A stretch of 64,000 nucleotides of DNA from the NCBI RefSeq assembly GCF_014269225.2, contig NZ_CP077097.1, forward strand, positions 4,103,001 through 4,167,000, read 5' to 3'. Origin of the DNA: Pseudomonas anuradhapurensis. GTDB taxonomy: Bacteria > Pseudomonadota > Gammaproteobacteria > Pseudomonadales > Pseudomonadaceae. This document shows positions 8,398 through 17,894 of this stretch, piece after piece; the stretch's first letter is position 1, and the number at the start of each line of letters is the position of its first letter. Both the position numbers and the translations under genes were made by a program. The notes under the pieces were generated by a model. It did not search any database, was not told the origin of the DNA, and saw nothing but the letters and a program-made list of their open reading frames with translations.

Positions 8398-9285
8398 TCA
8401 ACCCTTGCTGCGGTACAGTTCGACCAGGGTCGCCGGGTCTTTTTCCAGGTAGCCCTGGCTGGCATGCAAGCGCATCAGTTGTGCGGCGAGGCCACTGAGT
8501 GGCGTCGCCGCGCCTTGCTCGCGGGATAGCTTCACCGCACCATCAAGGTCCTTGAGCAGCGTACGCACATGCCATTTGATCGGCTCGAAGCGGCTTTCGG
8601 CCATTTGCGGCGCGAGGATCTGCAGCGGCCTGGAATCGGCAAAACCGCCCGCCAGTGCTTCGGCGATCAGTGTCGCATCCACCCCCGACTGTTCCGCCAG
8701 CGCCACCACTTCGGCGATTACCAGGGCATTGCAGGCCACGATCATCTGGTTGCAGGCCTTGGTTACCTGCCCTGCCCCCACCGCACCCATGTGCGTCACG
8801 CGCTGGCCAAGTACCTGCAACACCGGGCGCGCGCGCTCCAGGTCCGCCGCCGCGCCACCGACCATGATCGCCAGGGTGCCGGCTTCGGCACCCGGTGTGC
8901 CGCCTGACACCGGGGCATCCAGCCAGGCCATGCCGCACAGGGCCGCCAGCTCGGCAGCCATTTCTCGCGTCGCGGTAGGTTCCAGGCTGGAGAAATCGAC
9001 CAGCAACTGGCCACGGCGCCCACCCTGGGCAATGCCTTGCTCACCGAACACCACTTCGCGCACCACGGCGGTGTCGGCCAGGCACAGCAGCAGCATGTCG
9101 CTGTCGCGGCACAGTTCGGCAGGGCTGCTGGCCAGGCGCGCGCCGGCGGCGAGGAGCGCGGCACACTTGCCCGGGCTGCGGTTCCAAACGGTCAGCGGGT
9201 AGCCTGCGGCCAGCAGGCGTCGGCACATGGGCAGGCCCATCAGACCGATGCCGGCGAATCCAAGCGAAGGTAGTGCAGTACTCAT
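8398..9285 (-). CDS. NAD(P)-dependent oxidoreductase, 3-hydroxyisobutyrate dehydrogenase family
   Basis: This 295-residue beta-hydroxyacid dehydrogenase has an N-terminal Rossmann motif GFAGIGLMG (residues 9-17). The substrate-binding signature DAPVSGGTPGAEAGT is at residues 123-137, and the catalytic Lys176 lies in GQVTKACNQ, with Asn180 behind it. Relatives oxidise 3-hydroxyisobutyrate, tartronate semialdehyde or other 3-hydroxyacids; the substrate is not resolved here. I chose the ATG at 9285 (AGGAG eight bases upstream) over the TTG one codon earlier. No pathway genes are adjacent. Confidence 0.9.
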   Translation of the reverse strand: MSTALPSLGFAGIGLMGLPMCRRLLAAGYPLTVWNRSPGKCAALLAAGARLASSPAELCRDSDMLLLCLADTAVVREVVFGEQGIAQGGRRGQLLVDFSSLEPTATREMAAELAALCGMAWLDAPVSGGTPGAEAGTLAIMVGGAAADLERARPVLQVLGQRVTHMGAVGAGQVTKACNQMIVACNALVIAEVVALAEQSGVDATLIAEALAGGFADSRPLQILAPQMAESRFEPIKWHVRTLLKDLDGAVKLSREQGAATPLSGLAAQLMRLHASQGYLEKDPATLVELYRSKG

Positions 9286-9464
9286 CAATGACTCCTGACT
9301 GGTCGAACATTACCCAGGCTGCCCAGGAACTTGCAGCAACGGTGGGGTATTACGCATCCCGTAAACTGTTACCGCCACGCCGAATTGTTACTTCCCTCCA
9401 CTCGCCCTGAGCGCCACCAAGCACCAGAATGGAGCTGTTGCGCATTTTCGCGCACCAAAAACGA

Positions 9465-9776
9465 TCACGCCTCGGCTGGGCGCTTCACCTGAATCACGAT
9501 GAACGGTGAAACCACCACGGCCCAGATCTCTGGATCGCGGCTTTGCAGCTCTTGGGCCTGCTCGGCGGTCACCGGGCCGACAGTGCCATCACTACGCCAC
9601 TTGGCGAAGATCTCGCTGCGATTCTCGGCCATTGCCTCGGCAACGGTGATCAGGTCCAGGCTCGGGTCGACCCAAATCAGGTCACCCTTGGCCCAGAAAC
9701 GCTCCAACGCTTTCCACTCGATGATTGCCGTCTCGCCAAGCAATTTGGCATAGAGGGTGCTTGTGTGATCAGTCAT
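9465..9776 (-). CDS. DUF2288 family protein
   Basis: This is a 103-residue protein with the DUF2288 signatures LYAKLLGETAIIEWKALERF near the N-terminus and DPEIWAVVVSPFIVIQV near the C-terminus. It has no signal peptide or membrane helix and is probably cytosolic; function is unknown. The ATG at 9776 matches the family N-terminus; the frame stays open upstream, but the added residues do not look coding and the ribosome site is weak. It is divergent from livK. Confidence 0.85.
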   Translation of the reverse strand: MTDHTSTLYAKLLGETAIIEWKALERFWAKGDLIWVDPSLDLITVAEAMAENRSEIFAKWRSDGTVGPVTAEQAQELQSRDPEIWAVVVSPFIVIQVKRPAEA

Positions 9777-10135
9777 GGGTGGTATCCGCAAAAATCGGTC
9801 AATTAAAAAGGCCGGCATTTTTGCAGAAAAACCCGGTTTCAAATATGTAATTTGGTCGATTGATCCCGAACTTGTGGGGCGGGATCGCAGATGCAGGCAG
9901 TTTGATGGCGCTTTTTTGTATCTTTGTGTCGACCAAGCGACAACCCAGGAAACAGGCACTTTTCGAACGCTTTTCAAGCGCTTGGACAGCGCTCTACACT
10001 GTACCGGTACAGTTCCGGGACATGTTCCGGGGGAAGGTGGGCTTGCGCGTTGGCATGGCCACGCCGCAAATCCCGCCCGGTCTGTAGCCCTGGCCGCCAG
10101 GACTATAAGAATTACAACAGAATGAGTGGAGCACT
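9777..10135. promoter_or_regulatory. Intergenic region carrying the livK control sequences
   Basis: This 359-base gap separates the divergent DUF2288 gene and livK. It holds a 16-base perfect palindrome (9998-10013), a smaller CAAGCGCTTG palindrome just before it, and a livK ribosome site (GTGGAGCACT before the ATG). I see no convincing gene in it. Regulation of livK by a leucine-responsive or nitrogen regulator is expected from relatives but no such site is evident. Confidence 0.5.
9998..10013. promoter_or_regulatory. 16-bp perfect palindrome, operator-like, upstream of livK
   Basis: ACTGTACCGGTACAGT is a perfect palindrome 123-138 bases upstream of the livK ATG. It has the size and symmetry of a TetR-family operator. 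Neither neighbouring gene is a regulator, so the protein binding it is unknown. Confidence 0.45.
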
Positions 10136-11251
10136 ATGATCAAGATTTCCAAGCTGTTCGCCGCAATGGTTCTGGCCGGGGTAGCCAGCCATTCGTTTGC
10201 CGCCGATACCATCAAGATCGGGATCGCAGGCCCCAAGACCGGCCCTGTGACCCAGTACGGCGACATGCAGTTCATCGGCGCCAAGCAAGCCATCAAGGAT
10301 ATCAACGCCAAGGGCGGCGTCGATGGCAAGATGCTCGAAGCCAAGGAATACGACGACGCCTGCGACCCTAAACAGGCCGTGGCAGTCGCCAACAAGGTGG
10401 TCAACGACGGCGTCAAGTTCGTCATCGGCCACCTGTGCTCCAGCTCCACCCAACCAGCGTCCGACATCTACGAAGACGAAGGCGTGATCATGATCACCCC
10501 GGCCGCCACCTCGCCGGAAATCACCGCCCGTGGCTACAAGCTGATCTTCCGCACCATCGGCCTGGACAGCGCCCAGGGCCCGGCCGCCGGCAACTACATC
10601 GCCGACCACGTCAAGCCGAAAGTGGTTGCGGTACTCCACGACAAGCAGCAGTACGGTGAAGGCATCGCCACCGCGGTCAAGCAGACCCTCGAGAAGAAAG
10701 GCACCAAGGTCGCCGTGTTCGAAGGCCTGAACGCCGGTGACAAGGACTTCTCCTCGATCATCCAGAAGCTCAAGCAGAACAACGTCGATTTCGTCTACTA
10801 CGGCGGCTACCACCCGGAGCTGGGCCTGATCCTGCGCCAGGCTCAGGAAAAAGGCCTGAAAGCCAAGTTCATGGGCCCGGAAGGCGTGGGTAACGACTCC
10901 ATCTCGCAGATCGCCCAGAACGCCTCCGAAGGCCTGCTGGTGACCCTGCCGAAGTCGTTCGACGCCGACCCTGAGAACAAGGCCATCGTCGATGCCATCA
11001 AGGCTGACGGCAAGGACCCAAGCGGCCCGTTCGTATTCCCGGCCTACTCGGCTGTCGAGCTGATCGCCCAAGGTATCAAGGCAGCCAAGTCCGAAGACAC
11101 CGACAAGGTAGCCGAGGCCATCCACGCCGGCTCCTTCAAGACCCCGACCGGCACCCTGTCCTACGACGAGAAAGGCGACCTGAAAGACTTCAAGTTCGTG
11201 GTCTACGAATGGCACTTCGGCAAGCCGAAGACCGAAGTCTCCCCTCAGTAA
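10136..11251 (+). CDS. livK: Branched-chain amino acid ABC transporter, periplasmic binding protein
   Basis: This is the periplasmic solute receptor for Leu/Ile/Val (and often Ala/Thr), equivalent to BraC of P. aeruginosa. The 371 residues start with a cleavable signal peptide (cleavage after SHSFA, about residue 23). The mature protein begins ADTIKIGIAGPKTGPVTQYG, the type I periplasmic-binding-protein start typical of LivK/LivJ. A terminator just downstream should leave livK transcripts in excess of the permease/ATPase genes, a common stoichiometric device. Confidence 0.96.
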   Translation: MIKISKLFAAMVLAGVASHSFAADTIKIGIAGPKTGPVTQYGDMQFIGAKQAIKDINAKGGVDGKMLEAKEYDDACDPKQAVAVANKVVNDGVKFVIGHLCSSSTQPASDIYEDEGVIMITPAATSPEITARGYKLIFRTIGLDSAQGPAAGNYIADHVKPKVVAVLHDKQQYGEGIATAVKQTLEKKGTKVAVFEGLNAGDKDFSSIIQKLKQNNVDFVYYGGYHPELGLILRQAQEKGLKAKFMGPEGVGNDSISQIAQNASEGLLVTLPKSFDADPENKAIVDAIKADGKDPSGPFVFPAYSAVELIAQGIKAAKSEDTDKVAEAIHAGSFKTPTGTLSYDEKGDLKDFKFVVYEWHFGKPKTEVSPQ

Positions 11252-11276
11252 CTGCGTGACTAATAGCTGACCTAGG

Positions 11277-11307
11277 AGCCCACTGTGCGAGCAGTGGGCT
11301 TTGTTTT
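11277..11307 (+). terminator. Terminator between livK and livH
   Basis: AGCCCACTG and CAGTGGGCT form a perfect 9-bp stem with a 6-base loop, followed by TTGTTTT. Partial read-through would give high livK and lower livHMGF expression. Confidence 0.8.
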
Positions 11308-11436
11308 ACGAGGTTCATGGGCCTGATCCCCGCGATCCGGGGGCGGGTTCACCTGAAAATCTTAAAACCGTCACCCGCGGTTTCCTGGCCGTACCCCCGC
11401 CAGCGAAATGCAAATCAGGTTTTTAGGAGCGCTGTA

Positions 11437-12360
11437 ATGCCTGAGATCTACCATTTCTTCCAACAACTGGTTAATGGATTGACCATTGGCAGCACCTATG
11501 CCTTGATCGCCATCGGCTACACGATGGTGTACGGCATCATTGGCATGATCAACTTCGCCCACGGCGAGGTGTACATGATCGGTTCCTATGTGGCCTTCAT
11601 CGCCCTGGCGGGCCTGGCCATGATGGGTATCCATTCGCTGCCGATCCTGATGACCGTTGCCTTCGTCGCGACGATCTTCGTTACCAGTGCCTATGGCTAC
11701 AGCATCGAACGGGTTGCCTACCGCCCCCTGCGCAACAGCAACCGCCTGATCCCGCTGATTTCCGCCATCGGCATGTCGATCTTCCTGCAGAACACCGTCT
11801 TGCTGTCGCAAGACTCCAAGGACAAGTCCATCCCCAACCTGATCCCCGGAAGCTTCTCGTTCGGGCCGGGCGGTGCGGAAGAAGTTCTGGTTTCCTACAT
11901 GCAGATCCTGGTGTTCGTGGTCACCCTGGTGGCCATGACCTGCCTCACCCTGTTCATCTCCCGTTCCCGCTTGGGCCGTGCCTGCCGCGCCTGTGCCGAG
12001 GACATCAAGATGGCCAACCTGCTGGGCATCAACACCAACAACATCATCGCCCTCACCTTCGTCATCGGTGCCGCCCTGGCGGCGGTGGCGGCCGTGCTGC
12101 TGAGCATGCAGTACGGGGTGATCAACCCCAACGCCGGTTTCCTGGTGGGCCTGAAGGCCTTCACCGCGGCGGTGCTGGGTGGCATCGGCAGCATCCCGGG
12201 CGCCATGCTCGGCGGGCTGGTGCTGGGCGTGGCCGAAGCGTTCGGTGCCGATATCTTCGGCGACCAGTACAAGGACGTGGTGGCATTCGGCTTGTTGGTT
12301 CTTGTCCTGCTATTCCGGCCGACCGGCATCCTGGGCCGCCCGGAGGTTGAAAAAGTATGA
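11437..12360 (+). CDS. livH: Branched-chain amino acid ABC transporter permease LivH
   Basis: This 307-residue integral membrane permease (BraD equivalent) starts [19 protein letters not shown] and contains [19 protein letters not shown], the LivH hallmark, near residues 28-46. The C-terminal part has the permease loop [16 protein letters not shown]. The ATG at 11437 has TAGGAG ten bases upstream; the frame is open further upstream but without family-like sequence. It overlaps livM by four bases (ATGA). It pairs with LivM as the membrane channel. Confidence 0.96.
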   Translation: MPEIYHFFQQLVNGLTIGSTYALIAIGYTMVYGIIGMINFAHGEVYMIGSYVAFIALAGLAMMGIHSLPILMTVAFVATIFVTSAYGYSIERVAYRPLRNSNRLIPLISAIGMSIFLQNTVLLSQDSKDKSIPNLIPGSFSFGPGGAEEVLVSYMQILVFVVTLVAMTCLTLFISRSRLGRACRACAEDIKMANLLGINTNNIIALTFVIGAALAAVAAVLLSMQYGVINPNAGFLVGLKAFTAAVLGGIGSIPGAMLGGLVLGVAEAFGADIFGDQYKDVVAFGLLVLVLLFRPTGILGRPEVEKV

Positions 12361-13613
12361 ACAGAAATCTCAAACAGGCGTTCTTCAGCGCCTTGCTGGT
12401 ATGGGCCGTGGCCTTCCCGGTGCTGGGCCTGAAACTGAGCATCGACGGCATCAGCCTGGCGGTGCACAGCCAAGGGTCGTTCACCATCAGTATCATCGCC
12501 GTGTGTTCGCTGCTGATGTTCCTGCGCGTGCTGTTCGACAGGCAGTGGAGCGCGGTGATGGGCCGCCGCTCGGAGCGCAAGCTGATCCCGCCAGCCGTCA
12601 GCAACTACCTGACCCTGCCGAAAACCCAGCGCTACGTGATCATGGGCCTGATCGTCGCGGCCCTGGTCTGGCCATTCTTTGGCTCGCGCGGTGCGGTGGA
12701 CATCGCCACGCTGATCCTGATCTACGTGCTGCTGGGCCTGGGCCTGAACATCGTGGTCGGCCTGGCCGGCCTGCTCGACCTCGGCTACGTCGGTTTCTAC
12801 GCCGTCGGTGCCTACAGCTACGCGATGCTCTCGCACTACCTGGGCTGGAGCTTCTGGGTATGCCTGCCGATCGCCGGCCTGATGGCCGCCACCTTCGGCT
12901 TCCTGCTCGGCTTCCCGGTGCTGCGCCTGCGCGGTGACTACCTGGCGATCGTGACCCTCGGCTTCGGCGAGATCATCCGCCTGTTCCTGCGCAACCTCAC
13001 CGACTGGACCGGCGGCCCCAACGGCATCAGCAACATCCCCAAGCCGGAGTTCTTCGGCCTGACCTTCGAACGCCGTGCCGCCGAGGGCATGCAGACCTTC
13101 CATGAGTTCTTCGGGCTGGAATACAACTCGATCAACAAGGTCATCTTCCTCTACCTGGTGGCCCTGCTGCTGGCCCTGCTGGCGCTGTTCGTGATCAACC
13201 GCCTGCTGCGCATGCCGATCGGCCGCGCCTGGGAAGCCCTGCGCGAAGACGAGATCGCCTGCCGTGCCCTGGGCCTGAACCCGACCGTGATCAAGCTTTC
13301 GGCCTTCACCCTGGGTGCCTGCTTCGCCGGTTTCGCCGGCAGCTTCTTCGCCGCGCGCCAAGGCCTGGTGACGCCGGAGTCGTTCACCTTCATCGAGTCG
13401 GCGATCATCCTCGCCATCGTCGTGCTCGGCGGCATGGGTTCACAGCTGGGCGTGATTCTCGCGGCCATCGTGATGATCCTGCTGCCAGAGCTGATGCGTG
13501 AGTTCAGCGAATACCGGATGCTGATGTTCGGTGCGCTGATGGTGTTGATGATGATCTGGCGTCCGCAAGGCTTGCTGCCTATGCAACGACCACACATGGA
13601 GCTGCATCGATGA
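12357..13613 (+). CDS. livM: Branched-chain amino acid ABC transporter permease LivM
   Basis: This 418-residue permease (BraE equivalent) has an N-terminal extension of about 100 residues with two helices, typical of proteobacterial LivM. The core helices follow, with [21 protein letters not shown] and the [19 protein letters not shown] loop, and the C-terminal [15 protein letters not shown]. Start and stop codons overlap both neighbours by four bases, indicating coupled translation in livHMGF. Confidence 0.96.
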   Translation: MNRNLKQAFFSALLVWAVAFPVLGLKLSIDGISLAVHSQGSFTISIIAVCSLLMFLRVLFDRQWSAVMGRRSERKLIPPAVSNYLTLPKTQRYVIMGLIVAALVWPFFGSRGAVDIATLILIYVLLGLGLNIVVGLAGLLDLGYVGFYAVGAYSYAMLSHYLGWSFWVCLPIAGLMAATFGFLLGFPVLRLRGDYLAIVTLGFGEIIRLFLRNLTDWTGGPNGISNIPKPEFFGLTFERRAAEGMQTFHEFFGLEYNSINKVIFLYLVALLLALLALFVINRLLRMPIGRAWEALREDEIACRALGLNPTVIKLSAFTLGACFAGFAGSFFAARQGLVTPESFTFIESAIILAIVVLGGMGSQLGVILAAIVMILLPELMREFSEYRMLMFGALMVLMMIWRPQGLLPMQRPHMELHR

Positions 13614-14377
13614 GCCGTGAAATTCTGCAAGTCAGCGGCCTGAGCATGCGCTTCGGCGGCTTGTTGGCGGTCAATGGCGTGGGCCTGACCGTCAAGGAAA
13701 AACAGGTGGTGGCACTGATCGGCCCGAACGGCGCCGGCAAGACCACGGTGTTCAACTGCCTGACCGGCTTCTACAAGCCCAGCGGCGGCACCATCCTGCT
13801 CGACGGCCAGCCGATCCAGGGCCTGGCCGGCCACCAGATCGCCCGCAAGGGCGTGGTGCGGACTTTCCAGAACGTGCGCCTGTTCAAGGAAATGACCGCA
13901 CTGGAAAACCTGCTGATTGCCCAGCACCGTCACCTGAACACCAACTTCTTCGCCGGCCTGTTCAAGACCCCGAGCTTCCGCCGCAGTGAGAAGGAGGCCA
14001 TGGAACGCGCGCAGTACTGGCTGGAAAAGGTCAACCTGACTGAATTCGCCAACCGTACCGCCGGCACCCTCGCCTACGGCCAGCAGCGTCGCCTGGAAAT
14101 CGCCCGCTGCATGATGACCCAACCGCGGATCATCATGCTCGACGAGCCTGCAGCTGGCCTGAACCCCAAGGAAACCGAAGACCTCAAGGCCTTGATCGCG
14201 TACCTGCGTGAGTCTCACAACGTCACCGTGCTGCTGATCGAGCACGACATGAAGCTGGTGATGAGCATTTCCGACCACATCGTCGTGATCAACCAGGGCA
14301 CCCCCCTCGCCCACGGCACCCCGGAGGAAATCCGCGACAACCCTGAAGTGATCAAAGCCTACCTGGGGGAAGCGTAA
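13610..14377 (+). CDS. livG: Branched-chain amino acid ABC transporter ATPase LivG
   Basis: This 255-residue ABC ATPase (BraF equivalent) has Walker A GPNGAGKT near residues 38-45, an LSGGQ-variant signature written [14 protein letters not shown], and Walker [14 protein letters not shown]. The LAYGQQ signature and the C-terminal [20 protein letters not shown] are specific for LivG rather than LivF. It is cytosolic and energises LivHM together with LivF. It follows livM with a four-base overlap and abuts livF directly. Confidence 0.96.
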   Translation: MSREILQVSGLSMRFGGLLAVNGVGLTVKEKQVVALIGPNGAGKTTVFNCLTGFYKPSGGTILLDGQPIQGLAGHQIARKGVVRTFQNVRLFKEMTALENLLIAQHRHLNTNFFAGLFKTPSFRRSEKEAMERAQYWLEKVNLTEFANRTAGTLAYGQQRRLEIARCMMTQPRIIMLDEPAAGLNPKETEDLKALIAYLRESHNVTVLLIEHDMKLVMSISDHIVVINQGTPLAHGTPEEIRDNPEVIKAYLGEA

Positions 14378-15079
14378 ATGCTGAAGTTCGAGAACGTTTC
14401 TACCTTCTACGGCAAGATCCAGGCGCTGCACAGCGTCAACGTGGAAATCAACCAGGGCGAGATCGTCACCCTGATCGGTGCCAACGGTGCTGGCAAGTCG
14501 ACCTTGCTGATGACCCTGTGCGGCTCACCGCAGGCGCATAGCGGCAGCATCAAGTACCTGGGTGAAGAACTGGTTGGCCAGCCATCCTCGCACATCATGC
14601 GCAAGAGCATCGCGGTGGTGCCGGAAGGCCGCCGTGTGTTCTCGCGCCTGACCGTCGAGGAAAACCTCGCGATGGGTGGCTTCTTCACCGACAAGGGCGA
14701 TTACCAGGAGCAGCTGGACAAGGTGCTGCAGCTGTTCCCGCGCCTGAAGGAGCGTTATATCCAGCGTGGCGGCACCATGTCCGGTGGCGAGCAGCAGATG
14801 CTCGCCATTGGCCGGGCGCTGATGAGCAAGCCCAAGCTGCTGCTGCTCGACGAGCCCTCGCTGGGCCTGGCGCCGATCATCATCCAGCAGATCTTCGACA
14901 TCATCGAACAATTGCGCCGTGATGGCGTGACCGTGTTCCTGGTGGAGCAGAACGCCAACCAGGCGCTGAAGATCGCTGACCGGGCCTATGTGCTGGAGAA
15001 CGGCCGGGTCGTGATGCAAGGCACCGGTGAGGCACTGCTGACAGACCCGAAGGTGCGCGACGCGTATCTGGGGGGTTGA
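14378..15079 (+). CDS. livF: Branched-chain amino acid ABC transporter ATPase LivF
   Basis: This 233-residue ABC ATPase (BraG equivalent) starts MLKFENVSTFYGKIQALH and has Walker A GANGAGKST. The VPEGRRVFSRLTVEENL segment is characteristic of LivF. The signature is MSGGEQQMLAIGRALM and Walker B is LLLLDEPSLGLAP. It is the last gene of the operon, immediately adjacent to livG and followed by an intrinsic terminator. Confidence 0.96.
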   Translation: MLKFENVSTFYGKIQALHSVNVEINQGEIVTLIGANGAGKSTLLMTLCGSPQAHSGSIKYLGEELVGQPSSHIMRKSIAVVPEGRRVFSRLTVEENLAMGGFFTDKGDYQEQLDKVLQLFPRLKERYIQRGGTMSGGEQQMLAIGRALMSKPKLLLLDEPSLGLAPIIIQQIFDIIEQLRRDGVTVFLVEQNANQALKIADRAYVLENGRVVMQGTGEALLTDPKVRDAYLGG

Positions 15080-15082
15080 TCG

Positions 15083-15110
15083 GGAAAAAGGGCCTTCGGA
15101 CCCTTTTTTC
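15083..15110 (+). terminator. Terminator of the liv operon
   Basis: GGGAAAAAGGGCC-TTC-GGACCCTTTTTTC forms a stem with one bulged base and ends in six T residues, just after the livF stop codon. Confidence 0.85.
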
Positions 15111-15131
15111 TGCCTGCCGGATTTTGTATCG

Positions 15132-15179
15132 CCTGTGCCGGCCTCTTCGCGGGCTTACCCGCGAAGAGGCCGGCACAGG
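15132..15179. repeat. REP-type palindrome
   Basis: Two perfectly complementary 22-base arms, CCTGTGCCGGCCTCTTCGCGGG and its complement, flank a CTTA loop. The GCCTCTTCGCGGG core matches the well-known P. putida REP family. It lies between the liv terminator and a lipoprotein gene. Confidence 0.8.
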
Positions 15180-15258
15180 TTTACCAAAGGCTTGTGATCC
15201 ACACCGAGCCTGAGTAACGTGGCCAGCTCTTTGGCAAAGATTCTCCGGAGCCCGCCCC

Positions 15259-15933
15259 ATGCGCCTCACTCCCACCCTGCTACTCACCGCTCTGTTGCCC
15301 TTGTTCGGTGGTTGCCAGCTCATGGCCGACGCCCCCAGCGACCCGAACATCGGCACCACGCGCATGCAGGGCGAACTGCGTGCCGCCGGTGGCCAGCTGC
15401 TGTTCAAGCCATGCAGCGAAAGCCGCACCTTCGTGATCAACGACGTCGCCGCCACTGGCATCCTGCAAGAAGCCGCCAACCTGGCCAAGGACGCCAACGA
15501 CAAACTGTTCGCCGATGTCCGCGGTCGCCTCACCGGCAGCAAGCAGGCCAGCACCGACGGCCAGCTGGAAGTACGCCAGCTGTATCGCCTGGAACCGTCC
15601 ATCCGCGCCTGTGAAGACCCCAACTTCAAACAGTTGACCCTGCGTGCCAACGGCCATGAGCCGGGCTGGGACATCAAGGCCAGCGGCAAGGGCATGGTGC
15701 TCAACCGCATCGGTCAGCCCCCCCTGCCCCTGCCGTTCCTCGAAGAGCAAGTGCCCGGTGGCGGCCTGACCCTGACCAGCGAAGCCAACGGCCAGCACGT
15801 GGAACTCTGGGCCGCGCCGCAACGCTGCGTGGACAGCGCCACCGGCGCCATCTATCACCTGCGCACCGAACTGCGCATCGACGGCAACACCCTGCAGGGC
15901 TGCGGTTACTACGGCGGCGCACGCGACAACTGA
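15259..15933 (+). CDS. COG3650-type lipoprotein
   Basis: This 224-residue protein has a lipoprotein signal (LLPLFGGC, lipid-modified Cys19). The N-terminal domain (about 30-125) carries the C-S-E-S-R-T-F pattern. The C-terminal domain (about 125-220) begins LRANGHEPGWDIKASGKGM, with conserved Cys pairs (CVDSATGAIYHL and LQGCGYY). These features match COG3650 envelope proteins of unknown function. GGAG lies about nine bases before the ATG. It is probably monocistronic. Confidence 0.75.
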   Translation: MRLTPTLLLTALLPLFGGCQLMADAPSDPNIGTTRMQGELRAAGGQLLFKPCSESRTFVINDVAATGILQEAANLAKDANDKLFADVRGRLTGSKQASTDGQLEVRQLYRLEPSIRACEDPNFKQLTLRANGHEPGWDIKASGKGMVLNRIGQPPLPLPFLEEQVPGGGLTLTSEANGQHVELWAAPQRCVDSATGAIYHLRTELRIDGNTLQGCGYYGGARDN

Positions 15934-16036
15934 TCGCCGGGCACTTTTATCCTGCCAGTCGGGGTTGCGAACAGCTTATACTTGGCGGTTTGTGTAAAGC
16001 CGCCGGCCGCCCATGGCCGGGATACTGGACCCTGCC

Positions 16037-17644
16037 ATGCTACGAATCACCGAACTGAAGCTGCCCCTGGACCATCCCGACGAAGCCCTGCGTGAAGCCA
16101 TCGTCCAGCGCCTGGGCATTCGCGACGAGCAACTGCTCAGCTTCAACCTGTTCAAGCGCAGCTACGATGCGCGCAAGAAGAACAGCGAGCTGCTGTTCAT
16201 CTACACCATCGACCTGGAAGCCAGCAACGAAGCCGAGCTGCTCAGCAAGTTCGCCGACGATCGCAACATTGGCCCGGCGCCCGACGTGACCTACAAGTTC
16301 GTCGGCCAGGCCCCGGCCAACCTGCAGGAACGCCCGATCGTGGTCGGCTTCGGCCCGTGCGGCATCTTCGCCGGCCTGCTGCTGGCGCAGATGGGCTTCA
16401 AGCCGATCATCCTCGAACGTGGCAAGGAAGTGCGCCAGCGCACCAAGGACACCTGGGGCCTGTGGCGCAAGAGCGTGCTCAACCCCGAGTCCAACGTGCA
16501 GTTCGGCGAAGGCGGCGCCGGGACCTTCTCCGATGGCAAGCTGTACAGCCAGATCAAGGACCCGCAACACCACGGCCGCAAAGTGCTGGAAGAGTTCGTC
16601 AAGGCCGGTGCGCCGGACGAAATCCTGTACATCAACAAGCCGCACATCGGTACCTTCCGCCTGACCGGCATGGTCGAGCAGATGCGCCAGGACATGATCG
16701 CCCTGGGCGCTGAAGTACGCTTCCAGCAGAAGGTCACCGACCTGCTGATCGACGACGGCCAACTGACCGGCGTGGTGCTGGAGAGCGGTGAGCAACTGCA
16801 CTCGCGCCACGTGGTGTTGGCCCTCGGCCACAGTGCCCGCGACACCTTCCGCATGCTGCACGCCAAGGGCGTATACATGGAAGCCAAGCCGTTCTCGGTG
16901 GGCTTCCGTATCGAGCACCCGCAAACCCTGATCGACAAGGCGCGCCTGGGCAAATACGCCGGCCACCCGAAACTCGGTGCTGCCGATTACAAGCTGGTGT
17001 ACCACGCCAGCAATGGCCGTTCGGTGTACAGCTTCTGCATGTGCCCAGGCGGCACCGTGGTCGCCGCCACCAGCGAACCAGGCCGGGTGGTCACCAACGG
17101 CATGAGCCAGTACTCACGCAACGAGCGCAATGCCAACTCCGGTATCGTCGTCGGCATCGACCCCGAACGCGACTACCCCGGCGGCCCGCTGGCCGGCATC
17201 GAACTGCAGGAACGCCTGGAAGCCCATGCCTATGTGATGGGCGGCAGCAACTACCAGGCCCCGGCACAACTGGTGGGTGACTTCGTCGCCGGCCGGCCCT
17301 CGACCGCGCTGGGCAGTGTCGAGCCGTCCTACAAGCCAGGCGTGACCCTGGGCGACCTGGCGCCGAGCCTGCCAGACTTCGCCATCGAGGCGATCCGCGA
17401 GGCATTGCCGGCGTTCGACCGGCAGATCAAGGGCTACAACCTGCACGATGCGGTGTTGACCGGGATCGAGACACGTACCTCGTCGCCATTGCGCATCACC
17501 CGCGGTGAGGACTTCCAGAGCCTGAACCTCAAGGGGCTGTTCCCGGCGGGTGAAGGGGCTGGGTACGCGGGCGGGATTCTGTCGGCAGGCGTCGATGGTA
17601 TTCGCATTGCCGAGGCGGTGGCGCGGGATATGCTCGGCCTCTGA
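16037..17644 (+). CDS. FAD-dependent oxidoreductase (COG2509-type)
   Basis: This large flavoprotein (535 aa) has an N-terminal domain (about 1-90) beginning MLRITELKLPLDHPDEALR. The dinucleotide fold starts IVVGFGPCGIFAGLLLAQMG near residue 103. A family motif, NVQFGEGGAGTFSDGKLYS, follows, and the FAD-closing segment LKGLFPAGEGAGYAGGILSA is near the C-terminus. Relatives are annotated as NAD(P)/FAD-dependent dehydrogenases of unknown substrate. I chose the ATG at 16037 because the family begins at MLR; the earlier ATG at 16013 adds eight residues and has no better ribosome site. Confidence 0.85.
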   Translation: MLRITELKLPLDHPDEALREAIVQRLGIRDEQLLSFNLFKRSYDARKKNSELLFIYTIDLEASNEAELLSKFADDRNIGPAPDVTYKFVGQAPANLQERPIVVGFGPCGIFAGLLLAQMGFKPIILERGKEVRQRTKDTWGLWRKSVLNPESNVQFGEGGAGTFSDGKLYSQIKDPQHHGRKVLEEFVKAGAPDEILYINKPHIGTFRLTGMVEQMRQDMIALGAEVRFQQKVTDLLIDDGQLTGVVLESGEQLHSRHVVLALGHSARDTFRMLHAKGVYMEAKPFSVGFRIEHPQTLIDKARLGKYAGHPKLGAADYKLVYHASNGRSVYSFCMCPGGTVVAATSEPGRVVTNGMSQYSRNERNANSGIVVGIDPERDYPGGPLAGIELQERLEAHAYVMGGSNYQAPAQLVGDFVAGRPSTALGSVEPSYKPGVTLGDLAPSLPDFAIEAIREALPAFDRQIKGYNLHDAVLTGIETRTSSPLRITRGEDFQSLNLKGLFPAGEGAGYAGGILSAGVDGIRIAEAVARDMLGL

Positions 17645-17660
17645 CGGTTCATGGCCTGTG

Positions 17661-17697
17661 AGGGCGCTTTCGCGGGCAAAACCGCGAAAGCCGCCCT
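17661..17697. repeat. REP-like palindrome
   Basis: AGGGCG-CTTTCGCGG and CCGCGAAAG-CCGCCCT flank a short loop. The CTTTCGCGGGCAAAACCGCGAAAG core is a variant of the P. putida REP hairpin. It lies 17 bases after the oxidoreductase stop and may protect the transcript end. Confidence 0.7.
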
Positions 17698-17894
17698 GTA
17701 GGCGCAAGAAAAATCCGAGAAAACATCAGACTTCCCTTGCCCCCTATTTCCCATTCTGCATCTAGGCTTCCTCCAGCCCAGCCCAGTAACAACATATAAC
17801 AAAAAAGAATATAGTTTTTATTTTAAAGCATATCTTCACAGGCTAGGGTGTACGCCATTTCCATCCGTAACTGCCCATGGAGAGCCTATAGCCC

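Noticed and set aside
10136..10659. Alternative-frame products over livK
   Set aside because: Signal peptide and binding-protein motifs belong only to the annotated frame.
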